Assembly: GCA_002632355.1 (NCBI GenBank)
Contig: NSJJ01000002.1
Location: 124,001-188,000 of the forward strand
Length of the DNA stretch: 64,000 nt
Reading direction: 5' to 3'
Origin: Sulfuricella denitrificans
GTDB taxonomy: Bacteria > Pseudomonadota > Gammaproteobacteria > Burkholderiales > Sulfuricellaceae
Shown here one piece after another: positions 1 to 7,129 of this stretch (its first letter is position 1; every line of letters starts with the position of its first letter). The position numbers and the translations under genes are program-made. The notes beneath the pieces were generated by a model, which worked only from the letters and a program-made list of their open reading frames with translations, was not told the origin of the DNA and searched no databases.

Positions 1-128
1 CCAATGACAGCTCCAATCACTGTTGGAACCATGGTCAGGCCAAGCAACATATAGGTATTACGCAATACTTTATGAATGGATGGTGAAAATCCAGCAGTTT
101 GGGTAGCCATACGTAATTCAGGTTGCAT
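1..128 (-). CDS. Bax inhibitor-1/YccA family membrane protein (partial, N-terminus only)
   Basis: Only the first 42 codons are inside the window; the gene runs off the left edge. The start is fixed by an ATG at 128-126 preceded by a strong AAGGAGA ribosome-binding site. The peptide has a short polar N-terminus, then a segment reading KVLRNTYMLLGLTMVPT followed by a hydrophobic glycine-rich stretch. This is the characteristic entry into the first membrane helix of the bacterial BI-1/YbhL/YccA family, seven-helix inner-membrane proteins linked to FtsH or to ion leak. The family call comes from this short motif alone, so the exact subfamily is open. Confidence 0.8.
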   Translation of the reverse strand, partial: MQPELRMATQTAGFSPSIHKVLRNTYMLLGLTMVPTVIGAVI

Positions 129-202
129 CAAACATTCTCCTTGAAATAGAACAAACGACTCTGTGGGTCAGACTACAGAATGTAATGTAAAGTTTCAATC
201 TT

Positions 203-553
203 TCAAGCGCCGGCTTCCACCCAATCGCTCGCCAGATCATAGTTCTCGAAAAACTGGATCTCGGCATCAAGGAAAGCACGCGCCAACCAGGCGCTCCAGG
301 CCACCAGGCGTCCATTGGCGATTACCGCGATTTTCTCGAAATCATGCGCATGCTGCCAGTTGAAACGCACATCTTCCCAAGCCACATCAAGCGTGAAATC
401 GGCCATGTCACTCAAATCCACCAGCAGGTTGACCTTGCCCTGGAACTTCATTTCGACAAGCACGGCCTCTTCAAGCTGCCTGTAATCGGCCAGCGTGAAT
501 TCGCCAAATACTGAAACCTTGACGACCTGATCATGGTGTTCAATGGTAATCAT
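203..553 (-). CDS. STAS/SpoIIAA-like domain protein
   Basis: A 116-residue soluble protein with no signal peptide or membrane segment. Its pattern fits the SpoIIAA-like STAS fold: a first strand VVKVSVFGEFT, a helix with the tyrosine-containing LADYRQLEEAV, then LLVDLSDMADFTLD, a central helix, and AVIANGRLVAWSAWLA. This is the family of small single-domain STAS proteins of proteobacteria, which bind hydrophobic ligands or act in protein-protein switching. The specific role is unknown. It lies 105 bp downstream of the DsrC-like gene on the same strand, with a terminator hairpin between them, so the two are probably separate transcripts. The upstream ribosome-binding site is weak. Confidence 0.75.
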   Translation of the reverse strand: MITIEHHDQVVKVSVFGEFTLADYRQLEEAVLVEMKFQGKVNLLVDLSDMADFTLDVAWEDVRFNWQHAHDFEKIAVIANGRLVAWSAWLARAFLDAEIQFFENYDLASDWVEAGA

Positions 554-597
554 TTCTCAGACCCTTTCGTAAAGTACCGACGGGCTTATTCTATCGC

Positions 598-634
598 AAA
601 AAAGCGAAAGCCCGGGATGCAAAGCACCCCAGGC
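598..634 (-). terminator. Intrinsic terminator after the DsrC/TusE-like gene
   Basis: On the minus strand an 11-bp GC-rich stem (GCCTGGGGTGC pairing with GCATCCCGGGC, two G-U pairs) closed by a TTT loop is followed by a T-rich tail. It lies just downstream of the stop codon at 659. Confidence 0.8.
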
Positions 635-658
635 CTTTTACACTGCCCAACTGCGAAT

Positions 659-952
659 TTAGACGCAACCGGTAGGCTTGGGCAAGCCACCATATTTGGT
701 GATAGGTTTCATGGGCCCTGTCATCCAGGTGCTGAAAATGACTTTCTGATCTTCGTCGATATACTTGGCAAATTTACGAATCGGCGGCACGGAACTGGTT
801 TCCTCGAAATACTCACGCGCTTTCAGGATGTGGTTCCATTTAACCTCATCGAGATCTACGCCATCGGCTTCAGCCATTGCACGGCCAATTTCTTCTGTCC
901 ATTCATTCATGTCGGCCAAGTAACCATCACCATCTCGTGCTGGAAGTTCCAT
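659..952 (-). CDS. DsrC/TusE-family sulfur-carrier protein with a single C-terminal cysteine
   Basis: 97 residues from ATG at 952, chosen over an in-frame ATG at 1015 because AAGGAG sits at the right distance upstream and the shorter product matches the family length. Family marks are the WTEEIGRAMAEADG helix, the WNHILKAREYFEE segment and the C-terminal GLPKPTGCV tail with its penultimate cysteine. In DsrC proper a second cysteine precedes this one by ten residues. Here that stretch (PITKYGGLPKPTGC) has no cysteine, so the protein resembles TusE or the TusE-like DsrC paralogues. TusE accepts persulfide from TusBCD and passes it on for tRNA 2-thiolation; related single-Cys proteins occur in sulfur oxidisers. 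No tus, dsr or mnmA partner is visible nearby. It is served by its own promoter and terminator, so it looks monocistronic. Confidence 0.88.
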   Translation of the reverse strand: MELPARDGDGYLADMNEWTEEIGRAMAEADGVDLDEVKWNHILKAREYFEETSSVPPIRKFAKYIDEDQKVIFSTWMTGPMKPITKYGGLPKPTGCV

Positions 953-994
953 TGTAATACTCCTTAATAAAATTACTGAATGTTGGTCTTGACT

Positions 995-1015
995 TTGCCT
1001 ATGAGGTTTAGGCAA
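995..1015 (-). other. Stem-loop in the leader of the DsrC/TusE-like gene
   Basis: TTGCCTA and TAGGCAA form a perfect 7-bp stem around a 7-nt loop, between the predicted start of transcription and the ribosome-binding site. No T-run follows, so it is not a terminator. It could stabilise the mRNA. Confidence 0.4.
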
Positions 1016-1048
1016 TCCAGAGTTTAGACTTGGATAAAATGTGCATTC

Positions 1049-1077
1049 ATTAAAACATACCCGATCTAAATAGTCAA
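1049..1077 (-). promoter_or_regulatory. Sigma-70 promoter for the DsrC/TusE-like gene
   Basis: On the minus strand a -35 box TTGACT (1077-1072) and a -10 box TTTAAT (1054-1049) are separated by exactly 17 bp. Transcription would begin near 1042, leaving a leader of about 90 nt before the ATG at 952. Confidence 0.7.
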
Positions 1078-1099
1078 CAATAGGGTTTCATGTTCAATG

Positions 1100-1105
1100 T
1101 ATAAT
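1100..1105 (+). promoter_or_regulatory. Possible -10 element for hrpA
   Basis: A perfect TATAAT lies 28 bp before the GTG start of hrpA. No convincing -35 box is found 16-18 bp upstream, so this is only a candidate. Confidence 0.35.
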
Positions 1106-1133
1106 CGCACCTGTCAAATTCAGTTGTTTTGCC

Positions 1134-4100
1134 GTGCCGCCTGATCTCAGTAACCTTACCGTTGATATTTCGAATTGCATGCAGCGCGACCGACACCGTT
1201 TTGGCCGTGAACTGAATAAACTTGAGGCAGACCTGCGCAAAGGAAAAGCGTCGGAAGCCGCACTTGCCAACCTTAGTGCCCGCATCCTGTCATCTCTTGA
1301 GAAGCGCGTGCAGCGGCTCAAAAACATTCCGTGCCCTGCCTTCGTCTCTGAACTGCCGGTCAATGAAAAGCGCCATGACATCGCTGCAGCAATTGCAGCC
1401 AACCAGGTCGTCATCATCTGTGGCGAAACCGGCTCAGGCAAAACCACCCAACTGCCGCAAATCTGTCTTGACCTCAAGCGTGGTGTAGCCGGACTGATTG
1501 GTCATACGCAACCCAGGCGGATTGCTGCGCGGAGTGTGGCGGCGCGCATTTCGGAAGAACTCAACTCCGAACTTGGGCAGGCAGTCGGCTACCAGGTACG
1601 GTTCAATGATCGGATCAGCGAATACAATTACATCAAGGTCATGACAGACGGCATCCTGCTTGCCGAGACGCAGGGCGACCGATTTCTCGATACCTACGAT
1701 ACGATTATCATTGACGAGGCCCACGAGCGCAGTCTTAATATTGATTTTCTGCTGGGCTACTTTAAACGCATCCTGCCCCGACGTCCTGATCTGAAACTTA
1801 TTATCACCTCCGCCACCATTAATGCGGAGCGTTTTTCAACGCATTTCAACGGAGCTCCGGTGATTGAGGTATCGGGCCGCACTTATCCGGTCGAAGTCCG
1901 TTATCGCCCTCCTCATACCGAGGAAGACAGTGGAAACGAAGAAGCGCTTGAACTGTCCATTCTCCACGCAGTAGACGAGATTGCTTCTCACGGTGGCGAT
2001 ATCCTGATTTTCCTTCCAGGAGAACGTGAGATTCGTGACGTAGCAGAAGCCTTACGCAAACATCACCCTTCCGGCGCTGAAATCCTGCCCCTCTTCGCCC
2101 GCCTCTCCAGTGCGGAGCAGGACCGGATATTCAAGCCTGGTGGCGGGCGGCGCATCGTACTGGCGACCAACGTAGCCGAAACCTCTCTAACCGTTCCCGG
2201 CATACGCTATGTAATCGACCCTGGATATGCCCGGATTCGCCGCTACAGTCTGCGCGCCAAGGTAGAGCGCCTGCAGGTGGAGAAAACCTCTCGCGCTTCC
2301 GCTTCACAGCGCGCAGGACGCTGTGGCCGCGTGGCCGCAGGAATATGCATCCGCCTATACAGCGAGGAGGACTTCAACACTCGCCCTGCGTTCACTGATC
2401 CAGAAATCCTGCGCAGCAATCTTGCTGCAGTTATCCTGAGAATGCAGGCGCTAGGACTGGGTGAAGTGGATGCATTTCCGTTTCTCGAGTCTCCCGATCC
2501 ACGCGCCATCTCGGACGGCTTTCAGTTACTGGAAGAACTCGGCGCCATGGACGAAGCGCGCCGTCTGACCCCCCTGGGCAAGCAACTGGCCCGGCTTCCC
2601 ATCGACCCGCGTATTGCGCGCATGATCCTGGCCGCCCAGACGGAAAACTGTCTCACCGAAGTGTTGATCATCGCTGCCGCACTTTCCAGCCAGGACCCTC
2701 GTGACCGCCCACTGGCCGCGCAGGAGGCGGCAGACATGGCACACCGGCGCTTCCAGGACGAGCATTCGGATTTTATTGGATTTATCAAACTCTGGCGTTT
2801 TTACGAAGACGCCCTGATCCACAAAAAATCCAGCCGCAAGTTAAACCAGTTATGTCGCGACAACTTTCTTTCCCACTTGCGCATGCGCGAATGGCGCGAT
2901 ATCCACGGCCAGCTCGCTGTAATGGTCAAGGAAATGGGCATGCACCCAAACGAGATCGAAGCCGATTTCGGCCAGATTCACCGCGCTTTGCTTTCCGGAC
3001 TGCTCGGTAACATAGGCCTGAAAGGTGACAACCGCGAATATCTTGGGGCTCGCGGAATAAAGTTTATGATTTTTCCTGGATCAATGCTGTTCAAACCACA
3101 CCAAAAAAGAACAGAGGCACCCCCGGCAGAGGGCGCTTCTCCGAAGTGGTTAATGGCCGCAGAATTGACAGAAACAACGCGTCTTTATGGACGTACACTG
3201 GCGCGCATCGAGGCAGAATGGATCGAGCCACTTGCCAGGCACCTCATCAAACGCAGTTATTTCGACCCGCACTGGGAGCAGAAAGCAGCGCGGGTTTCCG
3301 CTTATGAACGGGTCACATTGTACGGCCTGGTGATAGAACCCAGGCGAAAAATCCATTACGGCCCTATCCATCCAACCGAAGCCCGCGAGATTTTTATTCG
3401 TGCAGCCCTGGTGGAAGGAGAGTTCAAGAGCAGTGCGCCCTTCTTCTTGCACAATCGCAAACTGGTTGAGGAAATCGAGGCCCTGGAACACAAGGCGCGC
3501 AGGCAGGACATTCTGGTGGATGAACAGCGCATCTTCGATTTTTATGACAAGATTGTTCCACCCGGCATCCACAATGGCGCGGCATTCGACAAGTGGCGAC
3601 GAGAAGCAGAGCGGGCACATCCACGGCTGTTATATCTCAGCCGTGAACAGTTGATGCGCCACGAGGCAGGCCATGTGACGGAAGATATGTTTCCACCGTC
3701 GATCATGATCGATGGACATGAATTCAGTTTATCTTATCGATTTGAGCATGGACACCCTCTGGATGGCGTCACGCTTTCATTACCGCTGGCAGCACTGAAC
3801 CAGATCAGCTCTGCTCGCTGCGAATGGCTGGTTCCGGGCTTGTTAAGGGAGAAAATCACTTTGCTGATCCGCAGCCTGCCGCATAAACTGCGTAGCGCCT
3901 GCGTGCCCGTACCCGTATTTGTTACCATGGCGATGCATGAAATCGCCCCTGGCAACCTGCCATTGGTCGATGCACTTACCAGGTTCATTGCTCGCCACAA
4001 AAACATCAATGTACCAGCCGAAGCATGGCCGCCGGAAACGCTGCCTGCGCACTTGCAGATGAACTTCAGCATTATTTCAGAGAGTAACAGCGAAATTGCC

Positions 4101-5051
4101 AGCGGTCGAAATCTTGCAGAGCTGCGTAAAAAACTGGGAAGCAAAGCTGAAATCATATTCAGCAAAACTCAGTCGTCAGAATTCGAACGTGATTCGGTTT
4201 ACAACTGGGACTTCGGAGATCTGCCAGAAAAACTGGAATTCCAGCGCCACGGGCAGACGCTGATTGGCTACCCCGCACTACAGGATCACGGTGAAAAAAT
4301 CGTTCTGCGCCTGTTCGACACTGCATTCAAGGCCGAGCAGGCCATGCAATCAGGACTGGCTCATCTCCTCCTGATGCATCTACCAGAACAGTCACGCTTT
4401 CTCGAAAAATCTCTTCCCATCACCAAGGCGACTTGCTTGCACTACTTGCCCCTGGGCTCATGTGAGGAACTCAAGCAATCACTGCGCAAGGCCATTGCGC
4501 TGCATGTCCTGATCGTTGACAAACCGCCAGTCCGCACTGAGACACAGTTCACCCAGCGGCGCGAAGAGATGCGCCCACTGCTGTTAACCGGCGCCAGCCA
4601 GATTTGTAAACTTGCCACTGATATTCTCGCCGAATACCATACTGTGGCGAACCAGCTTCAAACCACCCGACAATGGCCAGACGCCCTTTCGGACATGCAA
4701 TCTCAGCTGGATCAGTTGATTTACCCTGGTTTCCTTGCCAACACGCCACTCAAGTGGTTACGCCATTACCCACGCTATCTCAAGGCCATCTCCTTACGAC
4801 TCAGCAAGCTGGCCAGCGCCAACGAGCGGGACAAATCGAATCGAGATCAACTGTCCCCACTGTGGAATCGATATCTGGTAAAAATAGCTGAAAATGAAAA
4901 AAAAGGGACGCCAGACAACCCGCAGCTTCAGGATTTTCGCTGGATGCTGGAAGAGCTCCGCGTATCACTGTTTGCACAGGAACTTAAAACCATCCAGCCT
5001 GTTTCAGCAAAGAGACTTGAAAAACAATGGGATATCGTCTCAAAAACGTGA
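1134..5051 (+). CDS. hrpA: ATP-dependent RNA helicase HrpA
   Basis: A 1305-residue DEAH-box helicase, the usual length of proteobacterial HrpA. HrpA is a cytoplasmic 3'-5' RNA helicase implicated in mRNA processing and in rescue of stalled ribosomes. Visible motifs: Walker A GETGSGKT at residues 97-104, DEAH at 194-197, SAT at 226-228 and motif VI QRAGRCGR at 392-399. These are followed by the winged-helix/ratchet region and the long HrpA-specific C-terminal part (roughly residues 650-1305, DUF3418 region). The start is read as GTG at 1134; an ATG at residue 16 is an alternative, and no strong ribosome-binding site separates them. It is divergent from the DsrC-like gene and stands alone, with no terminator hairpin seen after its stop. 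Confidence 0.97.
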   Translation: MPPDLSNLTVDISNCMQRDRHRFGRELNKLEADLRKGKASEAALANLSARILSSLEKRVQRLKNIPCPAFVSELPVNEKRHDIAAAIAANQVVIICGETGSGKTTQLPQICLDLKRGVAGLIGHTQPRRIAARSVAARISEELNSELGQAVGYQVRFNDRISEYNYIKVMTDGILLAETQGDRFLDTYDTIIIDEAHERSLNIDFLLGYFKRILPRRPDLKLIITSATINAERFSTHFNGAPVIEVSGRTYPVEVRYRPPHTEEDSGNEEALELSILHAVDEIASHGGDILIFLPGEREIRDVAEALRKHHPSGAEILPLFARLSSAEQDRIFKPGGGRRIVLATNVAETSLTVPGIRYVIDPGYARIRRYSLRAKVERLQVEKTSRASASQRAGRCGRVAAGICIRLYSEEDFNTRPAFTDPEILRSNLAAVILRMQALGLGEVDAFPFLESPDPRAISDGFQLLEELGAMDEARRLTPLGKQLARLPIDPRIARMILAAQTENCLTEVLIIAAALSSQDPRDRPLAAQEAADMAHRRFQDEHSDFIGFIKLWRFYEDALIHKKSSRKLNQLCRDNFLSHLRMREWRDIHGQLAVMVKEMGMHPNEIEADFGQIHRALLSGLLGNIGLKGDNREYLGARGIKFMIFPGSMLFKPHQKRTEAPPAEGASPKWLMAAELTETTRLYGRTLARIEAEWIEPLARHLIKRSYFDPHWEQKAARVSAYERVTLYGLVIEPRRKIHYGPIHPTEAREIFIRAALVEGEFKSSAPFFLHNRKLVEEIEALEHKARRQDILVDEQRIFDFYDKIVPPGIHNGAAFDKWRREAERAHPRLLYLSREQLMRHEAGHVTEDMFPPSIMIDGHEFSLSYRFEHGHPLDGVTLSLPLAALNQISSARCEWLVPGLLREKITLLIRSLPHKLRSACVPVPVFVTMAMHEIAPGNLPLVDALTRFIARHKNINVPAEAWPPETLPAHLQMNFSIISESNSEIASGRNLAELRKKLGSKAEIIFSKTQSSEFERDSVYNWDFGDLPEKLEFQRHGQTLIGYPALQDHGEKIVLRLFDTAFKAEQAMQSGLAHLLLMHLPEQSRFLEKSLPITKATCLHYLPLGSCEELKQSLRKAIALHVLIVDKPPVRTETQFTQRREEMRPLLLTGASQICKLATDILAEYHTVANQLQTTRQWPDALSDMQSQLDQLIYPGFLANTPLKWLRHYPRYLKAISLRLSKLASANERDKSNRDQLSPLWNRYLVKIAENEKKGTPDNPQLQDFRWMLEELRVSLFAQELKTIQPVSAKRLEKQWDIVSKT

Positions 5052-5128
5052 ATCTCCAGTTAGCTCTCACCATTAATGTAATCTTTCGGAATGCATGCCA
5101 AACTATTCAATTAAATGGACTTATTTTG

Positions 5129-5163
5129 TTACCCACAGAATCTGTGGATAACTCTGTGGATAG
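5129..5163. promoter_or_regulatory. Cluster of three DnaA-box-like sites
   Basis: TTACCCACA at 5129-5137 (one mismatch to TTATCCACA) faces TGTGGATAA at 5143-5151, which is a perfect DnaA box on the minus strand. TGTGGATAG at 5155-5163, one mismatch, follows in the same orientation with starts 12 bp apart. The first two sites form an inverted repeat. Flanking sequence is AT-rich. DnaA binding is inferred from consensus only. Confidence 0.5.
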
Positions 5164-5231
5164 ACCCTCAATAGCGCGCCTAACTCCATTGATGGAATAC
5201 GTTTTTTCTATATCGCACAGCAAATGAACGA

Positions 5232-5250
5232 TTTATTAACCCTTAATAAA
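5232..5250. repeat. AT-rich perfect inverted repeat
   Basis: TTTATTAA and TTAATAAA, 8-bp arms around a CCC spacer, about 70 bp from the DnaA-box cluster. It could be a protein-binding palindrome or an easily melted element. Confidence 0.5.
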
Positions 5251-5391
5251 CAATTGCTTATTTCATTGCTGCATGGATTGCGAACCCTGCGCCATATGAC
5301 AATATATTCTTTCAAAGAGGTGTGAATAAGCCACTCAAGTCAAGTGTTGTTATTTTTATGCTTATATAGAATTTGTTTATACGAATGGTCG

Positions 5392-5417
5392 AAAAAAAAC
5401 CGGCATAAGGGCCGGTT
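5392..5417 (-). terminator. Intrinsic terminator of the first fadL-type gene
   Basis: On the minus strand a 7-bp stem AACCGGC/GCCGGTT with a six-base loop is followed by a run of T (eight A on the plus strand, 5392-5399). It lies about 20 bp after the stop at 5438. Confidence 0.85.
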
Positions 5418-5437
5418 TCTGCAAACACTTCTTTTCT

Positions 5438-6787
5438 TCAATAACGGTAGCTGTAGATAAACTGCATGTTGTTCTGACCGTGACTTACCGTTATTCCGGA
5501 ACTATTGGTAACGCTCACTTCGGGAGCATGGCTGTAGGCAAAATCAATCGAGGAGGCTTTGCTTATTTGGTAGCCCAAGCCCGCAGTATAGTGATTCCTT
5601 ACAATCGCCGGAAACAATGGGTGCATCAGGGCATCCGGCACTGGATTATCCGCAATATTCACACCAGCGCGCAAAGTCAGGGCATCAGTGGCCTGATATG
5701 CAAAACCCATCATCCAGACATCCTGATCTTTCCACTCCTGCGGCAACTTCATGTCCAGGCTAAGTCCGCCCATATCTGCGCTGGTAAAAACCATGTGGAA
5801 GTTCTTCATCACTTTGGCCCAACTGATGCGCTTATAATCCGCGGCGATCATCAATCTGTCGGATACCTGATATGAAAAACCAAAGCCGTAGGTTTCCGGC
5901 CACTGGAAATCAACCACTTTGATCTTTCCAGTGAGCGTTCCAGCAGGATAGGCATTGCTTAAATCAATCATGGACATTCTGGCGCCATCGGCTTCCATAT
6001 CACCCAAATCAGTTTTTGAGTGATAAGTTGCGCCGATCATCCATTGTTTGCTGATCTTGTATGTCACACCCAGTTTTCCAGCCCAGCCTGTGGAATGCGC
6101 TTTTCCGGAAAAATCGTTGTTATTGGAAAAATCGAAATAGCCGACGCTGGTTTGTCCACCACTCATGAAAGTTCCGAATGCCTGGCTGTTTGCTGCCTGA
6201 CCACCCGGGATCAAGTTACCTTGAGTGGCCAGCGCATTCAATTGATTTGCATTCATTGCCATCTGAAGGTCAAGCCCGGCCCACACAAAATCAACAGAAC
6301 CGCCAACAACGAGATTGGGAGAAACATTGTATGCCACGGGGAAAAGCACTCGACCCACCCCGAGTTCGCTACGTGCCGTAAGGCCTGTACCCATGCTCAT
6401 GAAACTACCTGGGCCATATTCGGTTCCCATACCCCCCTGCCCGTAAACACCCACACCCAGAGTCACCTTGTCATGCCTGCGGCTCCATCCCAGAGCGGGG
6501 CCACCAAATGCATCAGCGGAAGATTTTGAAGCACTACTTCCCATACTGCTATTCACATCAGGAGCAAGCATGCCCAGCGCCAGATCCAGACGATGACCCT
6601 CCGCCATCAGGCCCAATGTGGCAGGATTATTCATCATAGCGGCAGACCCGTTATCATATGCCATGGACGCGCCCCCCATACCCAGCGCAATCGGGCCGTA
6701 GGCTTCCATATTCATACCGTTGGTAGCCAGAGCACTTACCGGACATGCCATACAAGCAATGGCCGTGACTAATTTACTAAATTGCAT
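5438..6787 (-). CDS. OmpP1/FadL/TodX family outer-membrane transporter (first copy)
   Basis: 449 residues with a Sec signal peptide (about residues 1-21, ending VSALA). The mature N-terminus TNGMNMEAYGPIALGMGGASMAYDN carries the NGM... and MGGA(S) features of the FadL hatch. Beta-strand-rich sequence follows, and the chain ends in an aromatic residue (YSYRY) as expected for an outer-membrane barrel. FadL-family proteins import hydrophobic substrates such as fatty acids or aromatics by lateral diffusion; the substrate cannot be told here. It aligns along its length with the second copy at 8130-9596, which is about 40 residues longer. A terminator-like hairpin sits directly before its ribosome-binding site (AAGGGG), so expression may depend on read-through. 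Confidence 0.93.
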   Translation of the reverse strand: MQFSKLVTAIACMACPVSALATNGMNMEAYGPIALGMGGASMAYDNGSAAMMNNPATLGLMAEGHRLDLALGMLAPDVNSSMGSSASKSSADAFGGPALGWSRRHDKVTLGVGVYGQGGMGTEYGPGSFMSMGTGLTARSELGVGRVLFPVAYNVSPNLVVGGSVDFVWAGLDLQMAMNANQLNALATQGNLIPGGQAANSQAFGTFMSGGQTSVGYFDFSNNNDFSGKAHSTGWAGKLGVTYKISKQWMIGATYHSKTDLGDMEADGARMSMIDLSNAYPAGTLTGKIKVVDFQWPETYGFGFSYQVSDRLMIAADYKRISWAKVMKNFHMVFTSADMGGLSLDMKLPQEWKDQDVWMMGFAYQATDALTLRAGVNIADNPVPDALMHPLFPAIVRNHYTAGLGYQISKASSIDFAYSHAPEVSVTNSSGITVSHGQNNMQFIYSYRY

Positions 6788-6804
6788 ATGGACCCCTTTT
6801 TTAT

Positions 6805-6827
6805 AAAAAAACCCCGCTTTCGCGGGG
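6805..6827 (-). terminator. Terminator-like hairpin inside the fadL1 leader (possible attenuator)
   Basis: On the minus strand the stem CCCCGC/GCGGGG with a four-base loop is followed by seven T, then only 17 bp to the fadL1 ATG, with the AAGGGG ribosome-binding site in that gap. There is no room for a promoter between hairpin and gene, so any fadL1 transcript has to pass through it. Confidence 0.65.
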
Positions 6828-7000
6828 CCTGGGACACTTCGATTGGTGTCGCCGCAGAAAGTTTAAGGAACATTAGAATACGCTGGATTGCTCATAAACG
6901 CTATCCGCTTTCAACGTCTGAAATTCAATAAACCGACTCTGAGAATTAAGGATTTTCAGAAAGACCTCCAGTCAATAACAGAGCGCTAACATTCCATGAT

Positions 7001-7016
7001 GTGAGATGAATCTCAC
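7001..7016. promoter_or_regulatory. Candidate operator palindrome
   Basis: GTGAGAT and ATCTCAC, perfect 7-bp arms with a two-base centre, about 215 bp upstream of fadL1 and just outside the hairpin at 7065-7094. The dyad spacing does not fit CRP/FNR. The regulator is unknown. Confidence 0.35.
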
Positions 7017-7042
7017 GCAACATGAGCAGGAAAATTCTCTAT

Positions 7043-7066
7043 ATTTATAACGAAATTTATAACGAA
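7043..7066. repeat. 12-bp perfect tandem duplication
   Basis: ATTTATAACGAA occurs twice in direct succession (7043-7054 and 7055-7066), abutting the A-run of the terminator hairpin. Confidence 0.7.
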
Positions 7067-7094
7067 AAAAAACCCCGCCTTCGCGGGGTCTTTT
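7065..7094 (-). terminator. Bidirectional intrinsic terminator after the DUF302-like gene
   Basis: Stem CCCCGC/GCGGGG (7073-7088) with eight A on the left and TCTTTT on the right, so it can terminate in both directions. On the minus strand it ends the transcript of the gene at 7130-8020. Its sequence differs by one base from the hairpin at 6812-6827. Confidence 0.8.
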
Positions 7095-7129
7095 ACCTAC
7101 GGCACGTAGCCGACGTGAAACCATATTAC

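Larger units (their letters stand above)
5052..5437. other. Intergenic region between hrpA and fadL1 (AT-rich, no gene)
   Basis: This 386-bp gap separates two convergent genes, so it needs no promoter. It holds a cluster of three DnaA-box-like nonamers (5129-5163), an AT-rich perfect inverted repeat (5232-5250) and, at its right end, the terminator of the fadL gene. No coding potential was judged convincing. Confidence 0.7.
6788..7129. other. Intergenic region upstream of the first fadL-type gene
   Basis: A 342-bp non-coding gap holding two near-identical terminator hairpins (6805-6827 and 7065-7094), a 16-bp palindrome (7001-7016) and a 12-bp tandem duplication (7043-7066). No convincing -35/-10 pair was found for the minus-strand fadL gene. 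Confidence 0.6.

Noticed and set aside
5129-5163. Reading the DnaA boxes as the chromosomal origin oriC
   Set aside because: No dnaA, dnaN, parAB, mnmG or rpmH nearby, and only three boxes. A secondary DnaA-binding site is the safer reading.
7001-7016. CRP or FNR site at the GTGAGAT/ATCTCAC palindrome
   Set aside because: The spacing between TGTGA-like and TCAC-like halves is 8, not 6, and the FNR core TTGAT is absent.
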